Below, in pieces: positions 52,101-61,735 of a stretch of DNA of 64,000 nucleotides (the stretch's first letter is position 1; each line of letters starts with the position of its first letter). A model generated the notes under the pieces. It did no database searches. It saw only the letters and a program-made list of their open reading frames with translations, and was not told where the DNA came from. This DNA is from Catellatospora sp. KI3. Lineage in GTDB: Bacteria; Actinomycetota; Actinomycetes; Mycobacteriales; Micromonosporaceae. Both the position numbers and the translations under genes were made by a program. The DNA lies in contig NZ_JASAMB010000011.1 in assembly GCF_029948125.1 (NCBI RefSeq), positions 186,001-250,000 of the forward strand. Reading direction: 5' to 3'.

Positions 52101-52397
52101 TCAGGCGGTCCAGCCCAGCCACGCCTCCCCGGCGCTGATCACGGCGAACCAGAACGCCGCGGCGACCACCGGCACGGCCAGCACCCACCAGGGGCGGGTG
52201 CGCCACCACATGATGCTCGCGATGAACAGCGCCGCCCAGACGATCATGAGTACGGCGACCGCCCAGCCCGGGGCGAGCAGGCCGCTGGCGGCGTACCAGA
52301 CGGAGATGAGCAGGTGGCCGGCGAGCCCGACCATTCTGGCGATCTTCGCGGCGAGACTCAGCTGCGTCGCCGCCTGCGGCGCCGGTGCCTCGGTCAT
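52101..52397 (-). CDS. Small membrane protein
   Basis: 98 residues with three hydrophobic segments (about 22-42, 45-66 and 70-90). A tryptophan pair (IMWWRTRPWW) lies between the last two. No family recognised. The ATG at 52397 has AAAGGAG upstream. It is divergent from the LAL regulator and lies 88 bp upstream of the SARP gene on the same strand, so it could be co-transcribed with it. Confidence 0.7.
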   Translation of the reverse strand: MTEAPAPQAATQLSLAAKIARMVGLAGHLLISVWYAASGLLAPGWAVAVLMIVWAALFIASIMWWRTRPWWVLAVPVVAAAFWFAVISAGEAWLGWTA

Positions 52398-52513
52398 CCT
52401 CGCTCCTTTCGGCGCGGCCACGTGCCGCGGTTGGCAGCAGCGTGCCAGAGCGGACACCGCGGAGCAATCAACGATGAGTCCGGCGTACGCCCCGGCCGGT
52501 CTAGGCTGGGCAC

Positions 52514-55321
52514 GTGACGGTCGTCATGCCCGTTCTCGCGGGTCGGGACGCGGAGCTGGCCCGACTAGACGCGGCCGCCCGCGCGGCCGCGGCCGGGCAG
52601 GGCGGCATGGTCCTGATCGTCGGCGAGAGCGGCATCGGCAAGACCACCCTGCTCGACGTGGCCGCCGACCGCTGCCGCGACCTGGGCATGCGGGTGCACC
52701 AGGGCGCGGCTGAAGAACTCGAACAGGAGATCCCCTTCGCCACCCTCGCCGCCTGCCTCGGCATCGGACCCGCCAGCACCGACCCGGACCTGGCGCCGCT
52801 GTCGGGCCTGCTGCGCGGCGAGGACGTGTTCGTCCACGGCGTCGCCGCCGCCGACCACGAGTACGCCATCGGCGAGGCCGTGCTGGCCCTGGCCGACACC
52901 TGGACCACCACCCGGCCCCTCGTGCTGATCGTCGACGATCTGCAGTGGGCCGACACCGCCAGCCTGCACGTCCTCGACCGGCTCACCGAGGGCCTGGCGA
53001 GCATGCCGCTGCTGCTCATCCTGGCCAAACGGGCCGCCGACCGCCGCGGCGAGGTGGCCGCCTTCTGGTACTGCCTGCGCGACCGGGGCGCGGCGCAGCT
53101 GCGCCTGGCGTCGCTGTCCGACGACGCCGTCGCCGACCAGGTCACCGCGCTGCTCGGCGCCCCGCCCGGACCGCGGCTGCGCGGCCTGCTCGACGGCGCC
53201 GCGGGCAACCCTCTCTACATCCGCGAACTGGTCACCGCGCTGCGCGACGACCAGTCCGTCCACGTCGCCGACGGCTGCGCCGAACTCGGCGACCGCGCCA
53301 GCGGTGACCTGCCCGGATCACTGGTCGGCGTGATCGGGCGCCGCCTGGACGCCCTGCCCGGATCCACCCGCGACGCCCTGCGTACCGCCGCCGTGCTCGG
53401 CGGCTCGCTCAGCGCGGCCGAACTCGCCGAAGTGCTGGACCGCCCAGCCGAGGACATCGCCGCCGCCCTGGGCATCGCCGCGCGCGGCGGGCTGATCACG
53501 ACCGGACCCCGGACCCGGTTCCGGCACGCGCTGATCTGCGAGGTGCTCGCCGCCCAGGTCCCGGCCACGGTACGGGCCGCGCTGCACCTGCGCGGGGCGA
53601 GGGTGCTGGCGCGCCGGGGCGCCTCGGTCACCCGGGTCGCCGAACAGCTCGCCCAGGGCGCGACGGTCGATCCGGCGATGCGCGACTGGCTGGCCGAGCA
53701 CGCCCGTACCCTCATCGCCCGCGCCAGCGGCCGCGCCGTGCTGCTGCTGCGCCGCGCCCTGTCCACCGGGGACCCGGCCCGCGCCGACGAGCTGCGGCTG
53801 CACCTGGTCCGGGCCCTGCTCTGGCACGGCGAGCTAGACGCCGCCGAGGCGAACGCGCGCCAGGCGCTCACCGCCGCGCCCGCCGCCGACCGCGCCTCGC
53901 TGTACTGGCTCCTCGTGCAGGCCTGCTACCGGCAGGGACGCCTCGACGACGCGCTCGCCGTCGTCCAGACGGCCGTGGCCGACCCCGACGTCGGCGAGGT
54001 GAGACGGGGACGGCTGCACGGGATCGCCGCCGTGGCCAGGATGTTCCAGGTGCGCTTCGACGACGCGGCCGAGCAGGCACGACGTGCCCTGGACAGCGGC
54101 GCGGCCACCGGTGACGAGCACACGCTGGGGCTGGGCGAGCTGGCCATGGCCGCCGTCACGACCATCGGCGGCGACGTGCCCGGCGGGCTGGCCCTGGCCT
54201 GCCGGGCACAGCGGCGGCTCGGGCAGGGAGTGCTGCCGGACCTGCAGGTCGACCCGGACGCGACGGTGGCGTACTGCCTGATCGGCCTCGACCGGCTCGC
54301 CGAGGCCGACGAGGCGCTGGCCGTGGCCGCCGAGCGCAACCGGCGCACCGGCGGGGCGTACCTCGCGTTCACCCACCGGCTGCGCGCCGCCGTGCGGTTC
54401 TTCGACGGCCGCTGGGACGACGCCCTGCTGGAGATCCAGACCGGCCTGGAGACCGCCGACCCGCTGGGCGAAGCAGGGCGGCTGCGCGGGCTCGCCGACG
54501 TCATCCGCGTGCACCGGGGCCGCTGGGCCGAGGTGGGCGCGACCCTGTCCGAGCAGGCCGAATCGGTGTACACAGGCGGTGATCAGAGCTACGCGCGCTG
54601 GGCGTACGCGCTGACCCGGGAGGCGTCGGCCGGGGCGGCCGAGGCGCTGCGGCTGCTGCTGCCGGTGTGGGAGCAGGCGGACGGGATCTTTCCGAGGCGG
54701 GTGGTGTACCGGATCTGCCCGGACCTGGCCCGAATGGCCGCCGCCTGCGGGGAGCGGGAGCGGCTGGCGCGGCTGGTGGCGGAGCTGGACGAGGTCGCGG
54801 GGGAGGAGCCGTGCCCGAGCCTGGGGGCGACCGTGCGGCTGTGCCGGGCGCTGACCGAGGACGACGTCGCGTCGATGCTCGCGGCGGCGGAGTCGTACGC
54901 GCAGGCCGGGTGGCGGCTGTGGGAGGGGTACGCGTACGAGAACGCGGGAGTGCTGCTCGCGCGGGCGGGGCAGGCCGGACCGGCCCGGCAGCAGGTGGAC
55001 CGGGCGCTGGCGATCTACGAGCGGCTCGACGCGGAGTGGGACGCGGGGCGGGCGGGGGCGCGGCTGCGGGAGGCGGGCGTGCGACGCGGGGTGAAGGGGC
55101 GGCGGGGGCGGCCGAGGCACGGCTGGGCGGCGCTGACCGAGACCGAGCGCAGGGTGGCCCTTATGGTGGCCGAGGGGATGTCGAATCCGGAGGTCGCGGC
55201 GCAGATGTTCCTGTCCCGGCGTACGGTGCAGTCGCACGTCTCCAGCATCCTGGCCAAACTGGAGATCAGCTCGCGGGTGGAGCTGGCGGTGCTCGCCACG
55301 CGTGAAGCCGCACTGGACTGA
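52514..55321 (+). CDS. LAL-type LuxR regulator with AAA/STAND ATPase
   Basis: 935 residues. N-terminal ATPase (about 1-330) with Walker A GESGIGKTT and Walker B VLIVDDLQWAD. The central region is a long TPR-like helical solenoid. The C-terminal LuxR helix-turn-helix (about 868-930) reads LTETERRVALMVAEGMSNPE and VSSILAKLEI. Large ATP-binding LuxR regulators often activate antibiotic or sugar-use genes. No target is evident; the NRPS cluster is 28 kb away. The GTG at 52514 or the ATG four codons later could be the start. Confidence 0.9.
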   Translation: MTVVMPVLAGRDAELARLDAAARAAAAGQGGMVLIVGESGIGKTTLLDVAADRCRDLGMRVHQGAAEELEQEIPFATLAACLGIGPASTDPDLAPLSGLLRGEDVFVHGVAAADHEYAIGEAVLALADTWTTTRPLVLIVDDLQWADTASLHVLDRLTEGLASMPLLLILAKRAADRRGEVAAFWYCLRDRGAAQLRLASLSDDAVADQVTALLGAPPGPRLRGLLDGAAGNPLYIRELVTALRDDQSVHVADGCAELGDRASGDLPGSLVGVIGRRLDALPGSTRDALRTAAVLGGSLSAAELAEVLDRPAEDIAAALGIAARGGLITTGPRTRFRHALICEVLAAQVPATVRAALHLRGARVLARRGASVTRVAEQLAQGATVDPAMRDWLAEHARTLIARASGRAVLLLRRALSTGDPARADELRLHLVRALLWHGELDAAEANARQALTAAPAADRASLYWLLVQACYRQGRLDDALAVVQTAVADPDVGEVRRGRLHGIAAVARMFQVRFDDAAEQARRALDSGAATGDEHTLGLGELAMAAVTTIGGDVPGGLALACRAQRRLGQGVLPDLQVDPDATVAYCLIGLDRLAEADEALAVAAERNRRTGGAYLAFTHRLRAAVRFFDGRWDDALLEIQTGLETADPLGEAGRLRGLADVIRVHRGRWAEVGATLSEQAESVYTGGDQSYARWAYALTREASAGAAEALRLLLPVWEQADGIFPRRVVYRICPDLARMAAACGERERLARLVAELDEVAGEEPCPSLGATVRLCRALTEDDVASMLAAAESYAQAGWRLWEGYAYENAGVLLARAGQAGPARQQVDRALAIYERLDAEWDAGRAGARLREAGVRRGVKGRRGRPRHGWAALTETERRVALMVAEGMSNPEVAAQMFLSRRTVQSHVSSILAKLEISSRVELAVLATREAALD

Positions 55322-55329
55322 TTACTCCG

Positions 55330-56502
55330 TCACTGGCGGTGGTCTCCGGCCAAGACTTCGTCCCCGGTCGGGTGAGATCGCTCGACCTGGTTCGACCCCG
55401 CATGATCCGGCTTCCGGGCATAAAACTTGAATCGCATCAGCGTCCACACCCCGAGCCCGCACGCGACCAGTATCGGGATCCCATCGGTCAGCAAGCCTTG
55501 AAGCCTGAACACCGCGAGTCCGAATGTCAGCTGTCCGACGATGGCGGTGATGATGACGGCGCGGACCAGCCGACGGGCGAACTCCGGTTTCGGGGGGCTG
55601 CTCGGTGTGCGCTGATCGACCTGGATGCCTCGTTTGTCGGCCGCCATCGTGGCAGCCCATGTGAGCATGCGGATAACCGCTGTGAACGCTGCCCACAGCA
55701 TCATGATGAGGAAGATCCACCCTCGACTTCCACTATCCCCGTACAGGGCGTTGAGGCTCGTGCTGAACGGGATGGCTACGGCGGTTCCGTAGCCCATCGT
55801 GGACTGCCGTGCGGCCAGGAACCATGATTCGGCAGTGGACTTGAGCTGGCGCTTATTGAGACGCAGCTGCAGCCCTCGGGACCGCCAGAAGAACATCATG
55901 ACGACCGTTGCGGAGGCTACCAGCGCAGAGATCGCGACGACCTCGGAGTACGGGAGGTCATTCCACTTGCCCTGATGCTCAATAAGGATAGGGGCCAGGG
56001 TCGTGGGCGTTATCGTCAGCACATAAATGATGACTGTCGGCCGGACTGCACTGCGCGCCTGGTAGATCGCGTAGATGGACCAGGCTGCTACGACGATTTT
56101 GATGATGAACGAAAGATAGTGGAACTTGGCTTCGCCTTCCGCGATCAGTGCGAGGTCGCTGGCGACCAGGGCACACAGGAACACGGCCAGCAATACCATC
56201 GCGAGGACGCTGGGGAGATCCATGTCTGGTCGCTTGCCCGGATTGAGCGCCCTCTCCACCCGTGCACGCACGGGTGGCTCGATGTATCTCTGAAGCAGGT
56301 AGCGGAGAAACAGTGCAAGCGCGAACACCGCTGCCGTCCGGAGCAGGCCCTTGAACGCGGTGCGAGGGGTGAAACGCTCGCCGCGCTGGCCCGCCAACCA
56401 GTCGATGAACACGTCCAAGACCTTGTCGAAACCCGCGTGCATGATCGCTCGAAAAGAGGTCTCGATGACACCTGTCTGACGTGGAGCACCATTCTCGCTC
56501 AT
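55330..56502 (-). CDS. Uncharacterised polytopic membrane protein
   Basis: 390 residues with about eight hydrophobic segments (between about 45 and 365). The N-terminal 45 residues and the C-terminal 30 are soluble and charged. No family is recognised. Base composition is visibly lower in GC than the flanking genes, and codon choice is less biased (for example ATA, TTT, CGA), which suggests acquisition from elsewhere. GGAGAAGC lies just before the ATG. Its stop is 8 bp from that of the converging LAL gene. Confidence 0.8.
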   Translation of the reverse strand: MSENGAPRQTGVIETSFRAIMHAGFDKVLDVFIDWLAGQRGERFTPRTAFKGLLRTAAVFALALFLRYLLQRYIEPPVRARVERALNPGKRPDMDLPSVLAMVLLAVFLCALVASDLALIAEGEAKFHYLSFIIKIVVAAWSIYAIYQARSAVRPTVIIYVLTITPTTLAPILIEHQGKWNDLPYSEVVAISALVASATVVMMFFWRSRGLQLRLNKRQLKSTAESWFLAARQSTMGYGTAVAIPFSTSLNALYGDSGSRGWIFLIMMLWAAFTAVIRMLTWAATMAADKRGIQVDQRTPSSPPKPEFARRLVRAVIITAIVGQLTFGLAVFRLQGLLTDGIPILVACGLGVWTLMRFKFYARKPDHAGSNQVERSHPTGDEVLAGDHRQ

Positions 56503-57099
56503 GCTTCTCCGGTTGGTTGGGATGCGGCCTTACCGCATCCAGAGCATCTGCATCACAGTCGCATGTGGAGGCACTACTGTCGTCCTACGTACATTGGGAG
56601 CCTTGGAAACTCTTTCCATGAGTGAGTGACAAAGGGTCAGGTTGAGATGTCTGTCCGGGTGACCCCGCAGTCGTGCTCATCTTCAAGGCAAGGATGGCGG
56701 TTGCCGTCGGTGGTCAGCCGACATCGGCCGACGTCGGCTTCCTCGGCACGGCACACTCGACTGCCTACGGGCGATCGCACCGTACGGCTTCGGCTCCGGC
56801 ATCATGCTGAGCGGCGGGACGTGCCGTACCTCGGCTGAAATTCGCTGTTCCGTGGTGTTGGGGACCTGCGAACCTGGGGCGGTGACCACCATCCGCGAGT
56901 CGTCCTGGTCGGCCTGTTCTCGGCCAAGAACCGTCGTGTTCGTCAACGACCTGAACGACCACCGGCGCCGGTCGCTGTCCGCCCGCCTCCGGCGACCGGT
57001 GCTCGCGGCGGTTGACCTGACTGCGGCTGGCTTCACCGACGCACTGCGATCCCAGCGCTCGAAGACCCGGATCTCGAAGACCCGGACAAGGACCTCCCG
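56503..57099. other. Gene-free 597-bp stretch of lower GC
   Basis: No convincing gene in any frame; the short open frames have no ribosome-binding sites or recognisable products. It holds an 8-bp hairpin (56520-56527 with 56533-56540) in the leader of the membrane-protein gene, a GGAAA-CTC-TTTCC palindrome at 56605-56617, and two copies of CTCGAAGACCCGGA at 57058 and 57073 just before the next gene. The middle part may be decayed coding sequence. Confidence 0.5.
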
Positions 57100-58026
57100 A
57101 TGAGTGACACGCCGCGGCTCGGCCCGGCGCCGCAGCGCATCACCGTCGGGGCGGAGCTGGTGGGCCGGCTCGTCGCCGCCCAGTTCCCCCAGTGGTCTGA
57201 CCTGCCGGTACGGCCGGTGGCAAACGGCGGTTGGGACAACCTGACCTTCCATCTCGGCTCGGAGATGTCCGTGCGGCTGCCCACTGCCGCCGAGTACGCC
57301 CAGGCGGTGGCGAAGGAGCACCGGTGGCTGCCGGAGCTGGCCTCCCGCCTGCCGCTGCCCGTCCCCGTGCCGCTGGCCAAGGGCGCGCCTGGTGCGGGCT
57401 ACCCGTACCCGTGGTCGGTCTATGCCTGGCTCGACGGCGAGCCCGCGAGCCGGGCCCGTGTCGGCGACCCGGTCCGGTTCGCCGCCGACCTGGCCGGATT
57501 CCTGGCGGCGCTGCGCCGGGTCGATCCCGCCGACGGCCCGCCTCCCGGCACGCACAACTGGTTCCGGGGCGGCACGCTGCGTACCTTCGACGGGCTGGCC
57601 CGGCGCGCGCTGACGAAACTGGACGGCCACGTCGACACGGACCTGGCCCGCGAGATATGGAAGAACTCGCTGGACGCCCCATGGGACGGGGTGCGGACCT
57701 GGTTCCACGGCGACGTCGCCCAGGGCAATCTGCTGCTCGCCGACGGGGAGCTGGCCGCCGTCATCGACTTCGGGACGTGCGGCGTCGGCGATCCGGCCTG
57801 CGACCTGGCGGTGGCGTGGACGCTGCTGACCGCCGAGGGGCGGCGCGTGTTCCGGCAGCGGCTGTCCGTGGACGGGCCGACGTGGGCGCGCGGACGCGGC
57901 TGGGCGCTCTGGAAGACCCTCAGCAACTGCGCCAACAGCCTGGGCGACACTGACGAAGACGCCGCGAACGCACGGCACGCCCTGGATGAGATCTTCGCCG
58001 AGTATGCCGCGGATGACGGGCACTAG
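57100..58026 (+). CDS. Aminoglycoside phosphotransferase-family kinase
   Basis: 308 residues with the protein-kinase-like APH fold. WDNLTFHLG and MSVRLP are the nucleotide-binding loop and the lysine/arginine strand. WFHGDVAQGNLLL holds the catalytic Asp, and AAVIDFGTCGVGDPACDLA the metal-binding Asp. Members phosphorylate aminoglycosides or macrolides, or small metabolites; the substrate here is unknown and resistance cannot be claimed. The ATG has AAGGA 8 nt upstream, right after a 14-nt direct repeat. Confidence 0.87.
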   Translation: MSDTPRLGPAPQRITVGAELVGRLVAAQFPQWSDLPVRPVANGGWDNLTFHLGSEMSVRLPTAAEYAQAVAKEHRWLPELASRLPLPVPVPLAKGAPGAGYPYPWSVYAWLDGEPASRARVGDPVRFAADLAGFLAALRRVDPADGPPPGTHNWFRGGTLRTFDGLARRALTKLDGHVDTDLAREIWKNSLDAPWDGVRTWFHGDVAQGNLLLADGELAAVIDFGTCGVGDPACDLAVAWTLLTAEGRRVFRQRLSVDGPTWARGRGWALWKTLSNCANSLGDTDEDAANARHALDEIFAEYAADDGH

Positions 58027-58149
58027 CAGGCTCGACGCCTTCAGGTTCCGGCCATCGTGATCATGACATCGCCGCTCATATCCGAATTAGCCTAGTCGAC
58101 GTAATGCCGCCATCTCTCGTAGCCTCTACGCGGCCTCACCTTCTCGAGA

Positions 58150-58168
58150 ATGCGGCTTCAAGCCGCAT
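58150..58168. other. 8-bp hairpin in the leader of gene 58216
   Basis: ATGCGGCT and AGCCGCAT pair around a 3-nt loop, 48 nt before the start codon. A similar ATGCGG/CCGCAT hairpin stands before the membrane-protein gene at 56520-56540. The 189-bp gap from 58027 to 58215 holds nothing else recognisable. Confidence 0.45.
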
Positions 58169-58215
58169 CCGGGCGGGCGGCCGCACACCCCCGAGCCGCT
58201 GTGAAAAGAGAAGGC

Positions 58216-58956
58216 ATGAACGAGTACCCGGCCGCGCCCGGTGAACAGCCCGTGACTCCGTCCCCGAAGCCGCGGCGACTGCTGTGGCCGGTGCTGGCCC
58301 TGGTCGGGGTGCTCGCTGGCGGCGGCGGCGCGGCATACGCGCTGTCGGGCGACGAGACCTCCTCGGACACCACGCCCACGGCGTGGGGCACGCCGCTGGC
58401 ACCGGCGGAGCCGTCCGCGTCTTCGTCCGAGTCGCCGTCAGCCGCGCCGACGGCTTCGGCGTCCCCGTCTGCGAAGCCGTCACCGTCCGTGCAGCCGTCG
58501 CCCACCAAGGCGGCGTTGAAGATCACCCTGCGGGTGCCGTCGACGCTGGGCGGCCTGCCGAAGTCGCCGGAGCGACCGGAGGACCTGCCCGGCATGCGCC
58601 AGCGGTACCCCCAGGCGAAATGGGTGTCCGCGAGCTATGGCAAGCAGGAGGACCTCTCCGCGCCGAGCATCGCCTTCCAGGCGGGCACCTCGTCGAAGCT
58701 CAAGTCACCGGCCCAGGAGGTGGAGTGGCTGTGGAACAACGCGACCGAGGGCGAGTTCAGGGCCCCTTCCTCGGTCTCGACCGGCAGCCTCGGCGGCAAG
58801 GCCGTGTGCGGCAACCACGACGTCCTGAGGACCGCCTGGATGTGCGTATGGGCCGACAGCGGCAGCGTCGGCGTGGTCGTGCTGTGGGCCTACGAGGCGA
58901 GCGAGGCGAAGTCGGAGTTCGTCCGCGCCCGGGCGCAGATCGAACGGCGCGGGTGA
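58216..58956 (+). CDS. Single-pass membrane protein with extracellular domain
   Basis: 246 residues. A proline-rich cytoplasmic N-terminus (1-25) precedes one membrane helix (about 26-46). An extracellular Ser/Pro/Ala linker (about 50-100) leads to a globular domain (about 105-246) with two cysteines (VCGNHD, MCVWADSG) that could form a disulfide. The domain is not recognised; similar secreted domains are common in actinomycetes. GAGAAGG precedes the ATG at 58216. Confidence 0.72.
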   Translation: MNEYPAAPGEQPVTPSPKPRRLLWPVLALVGVLAGGGGAAYALSGDETSSDTTPTAWGTPLAPAEPSASSSESPSAAPTASASPSAKPSPSVQPSPTKAALKITLRVPSTLGGLPKSPERPEDLPGMRQRYPQAKWVSASYGKQEDLSAPSIAFQAGTSSKLKSPAQEVEWLWNNATEGEFRAPSSVSTGSLGGKAVCGNHDVLRTAWMCVWADSGSVGVVVLWAYEASEAKSEFVRARAQIERRG

Positions 58957-59184
58957 TCGACGGGCGGGCGGCCGTCCTGCGCCGTGAGCGGGGTGTCCGC
59001 TGACGGCTGGCACGGCCACCGTCGTCGCAGGTGGAAGTCCGGTTCGGGTGGCCGCGTTTCCGGATGGACAAGCGGTGCCCTCGCCCTCCATGCTGGCCGA
59101 ACTATGGCAGTCGATGCAGGGGTTGCGCGCGCGAGCGATAGGCGGTTCTCCGGCGGACCACACCGGACAACCGCCTACGACCAG

Positions 59185-61695
59185 GTGAACACTGTGGCCG
59201 CGTTGGGCAGTGTGCTGCGTGAACTCCGTCGCCGACACGCCCGTCTGCACGGTGTTCCACCGCTGTCCTATCGCGAGCTGGCCGCCGCCACCGGCTGGTC
59301 GCGCGGCATCATCGGCGAGTACCTGTCCGGCCGCGTGCTGCCGCCCACCGACCGCTTCGACGACCTCGTCCGCCTGCTCGGCGCCACCCCCGCGGAGCAG
59401 GGCGCCCTGGCCACGGCCCGGGACCGCGTCGAAGAGCAGCGCCGCCAGTCCCCCCGCCCGGCGGCCTCCGCGCCGCTCGCCGACCAGAGCCCGCCAGTGC
59501 CCCGACAGCTGCCCGCCGACGTGCCCGGCTTCACCGGCCGCACAGCGCAGCTGTCAGCCCTCGACAACCACGGGGCGACGGTCTCGGCGATCTGCGGCAC
59601 GGCCGGGATCGGCAAGACCGCCCTGGCCGTCCACTGGGCACACGCCACCCGCGACAGCTTCCCCGACGGCCAGCTCTACCTCGACCTGCGCGGCTACGAC
59701 CCCGACCGCCCGGTATCCCCGACGGACGCCCTGGCCACGCTACTGCGCGGCCTCGGCGTGGACGCCCCGGGCATCCCGGCCGACCTGCCGGGCCGAGCCG
59801 CCCTCTACCGGACCCTGCTCACCGGCCGCCGGATCCTGATCCTGCTCGACAACGCGTACGAGGCCGAGCAGGTCCGCCCGCTCCTGCCCGGCAGCGCGCC
59901 CGCGATGGTCGTGGTGACCAGCCGGGACGGCCTGGCGGGCCTGGTCGCCCGCGACGGCGCCCGCCGCGTGGACCTCGACGTCCTCACCCGCGCCGAATCC
60001 GCCCATCTCCTCGGCACCCTGCTCGGCGCACGGGCGGCCGCCGAGCCGGGCGCGATCGCCGAACTGGCCCGCCGCTGCGGCCGCCTGCCGTTGGCGCTGC
60101 GCGTCGCCGCCGAGGCCGCCGCCGCCCACCCCGGCCGCAGCCTCGCCGGCCTGGTCGCCGAGCTGCCCTCCGGAGTGGGCGTACCCGACCTGCTGGACGC
60201 CACCGGCGATCCGCGTACCGAGGTGCGGGCGGTGTTCTCGTGGTCGCTGCGGCAGCTGCCCGAACCGGTGGCGCAGGCGTTCACGCTGCTCGGGCTGTAC
60301 CCGGGCACGCAGTTCGACCGGTACACCCTGGCGGCGCTGGCGTCGACCGACGTCGAGGCCGCAGGCGGCCTGCTGCGGCGCCTGGCCCGCGCGCACCTGG
60401 TCGAGGCGGTCGGACCGGGCCGCTACCGGATGCATGACCTGCTGCGCGCCTACGCGGCCGACCTGACCGCAGGACACGGACCGGCGGCCCGCGCGCACGC
60501 CGTCGACCGACTGCACGCGTACACGGTCGAGTCCGTCGCCGCCGCTCGGGACGTGCTGTTCCCACACGACACCGGCCAGGGCGTGAACCTGGGCGGCGGC
60601 GGGCCGGGGCAGGTCCCGCCGCTGGCCGACGCGCGCCAGGCGCAGCGGTGGCTGGACCGGCAGCGGCCGGACCTGGTCTCGCTGGCCCTGCACGCGGCCC
60701 GCGCCGACCGGTCCCACGTCACCGCCGCGCTGTCCACGCTGCTCTGGCGGTACTTCGAGGTCGGCGGCCACCACCAGGACGCCCTGGCCGTGCACACCGC
60801 CGCGGTCCGGACGGCGGCGAACCCGGCCGTGCTGGCCAACCTCGCCAACGTGCAGTGGTGGCTGGGCTCCTATGCCGACGCCCGTACCCACTTCCAGGCC
60901 GCCGCCGACGGCTTCCGCGCGGCCGCCGACGCCGCCGGGCAGGGGCGGGCGCTGGCGCGCCTGGCCATGGTGCACGAACGGCTCGGCGACTACGGCCCGG
61001 CCCTGGACTGCCTGCGGCAGGCGTTGGCCGTATACCGCACGATCGGTGACCGGCACGGCGAGGCGTCGCAGCTGCTCAACCGAGGTTCGCTGTACCGCCG
61101 CCTGGGCCGACCGGCCCGCGCGCTGGCCCACCACCGCCGCGCGGCGGGGCTGTTCGCGCAGGTCGGCGACAAGCGGCTGGAAGGGTACGCGCTGGGCAAC
61201 CTCGGGGCGACGCTGCTGCACCTGGGCCGAGCGAAGGACGCGCTGGCGCCGCTGCGACGGGCGCTGGTGCACTGCCGTGACGCGGGCGACCCCGCCGGCA
61301 CGGGCAGCGCGCGGGCGACCCTCGGGGCGGCGTACCGTGTCCTCGGCCGTCCGGCCCGCGCCCACGAGCAGCTGGAGCAGGCCCTCGACCTGGCCCGCCG
61401 CACCGGCGACCGGGGCCTGGAGACCGAGACCCTGAACGCCCTCGGCGAGACCCTGCTCGACCTCGACCGCCCCGCCGAAGCGCTCGAACGGCACCGGGCC
61501 GCGTTCGCGCTCACCGCCCGCACCGGCGACCGCGGCGAGCACGCCCGCGCGCTCGACGGCCTGGCCTGCGCCCTGGACGCCTGCGGTGACCCCGCCGCCG
61601 CCCGCGACCACTGGACCCGCGCCCTGGCCGTCTACACCGACCTGGGCCTGCCCGAAGCCGACCGCATCCGCGACCGCCTCGCTCAGCCCGCGTAG
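59185..61695 (+). CDS. HTH/NB-ARC/TPR regulator
   Basis: 836 residues from the GTG at 59185, picked because the helix-turn-helix begins 10 residues later; an ATG at 59104 is an alternative and neither has a clear Shine-Dalgarno. An XRE-like helix-turn-helix (about 8-60, LSYRELAAATGWSRGIIGEYLSG) is followed by an NB-ARC ATPase with Walker A GTAGIGKTALA, ILILLDN, VVTSRDGL and RLPLALR, then TPR repeats (about 520-830). Its ATPase resembles that of the gene at position 1. It probably regulates transcription in response to an unknown signal. It ends 40 bp before the converging CBM2 gene. Confidence 0.88.
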   Translation: MNTVAALGSVLRELRRRHARLHGVPPLSYRELAAATGWSRGIIGEYLSGRVLPPTDRFDDLVRLLGATPAEQGALATARDRVEEQRRQSPRPAASAPLADQSPPVPRQLPADVPGFTGRTAQLSALDNHGATVSAICGTAGIGKTALAVHWAHATRDSFPDGQLYLDLRGYDPDRPVSPTDALATLLRGLGVDAPGIPADLPGRAALYRTLLTGRRILILLDNAYEAEQVRPLLPGSAPAMVVVTSRDGLAGLVARDGARRVDLDVLTRAESAHLLGTLLGARAAAEPGAIAELARRCGRLPLALRVAAEAAAAHPGRSLAGLVAELPSGVGVPDLLDATGDPRTEVRAVFSWSLRQLPEPVAQAFTLLGLYPGTQFDRYTLAALASTDVEAAGGLLRRLARAHLVEAVGPGRYRMHDLLRAYAADLTAGHGPAARAHAVDRLHAYTVESVAAARDVLFPHDTGQGVNLGGGGPGQVPPLADARQAQRWLDRQRPDLVSLALHAARADRSHVTAALSTLLWRYFEVGGHHQDALAVHTAAVRTAANPAVLANLANVQWWLGSYADARTHFQAAADGFRAAADAAGQGRALARLAMVHERLGDYGPALDCLRQALAVYRTIGDRHGEASQLLNRGSLYRRLGRPARALAHHRRAAGLFAQVGDKRLEGYALGNLGATLLHLGRAKDALAPLRRALVHCRDAGDPAGTGSARATLGAAYRVLGRPARAHEQLEQALDLARRTGDRGLETETLNALGETLLDLDRPAEALERHRAAFALTARTGDRGEHARALDGLACALDACGDPAAARDHWTRALAVYTDLGLPEADRIRDRLAQPA

Positions 61696-61735
61696 GGCTC
61701 GGCCAGCCACGCGCTGATGATGGCGTAATCGGTTG

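Noticed and set aside
56626-57103. Short plus-strand open frames in the low-GC gap
   Set aside because: No ribosome-binding site, no similarity to known proteins, Ser/Arg-rich composition. Treated as non-coding.
57100-58026. Calling the APH-like gene an antibiotic resistance gene
   Set aside because: The fold is shared with many metabolite kinases and no specific aminoglycoside or macrolide subgroup motif is recognisable.
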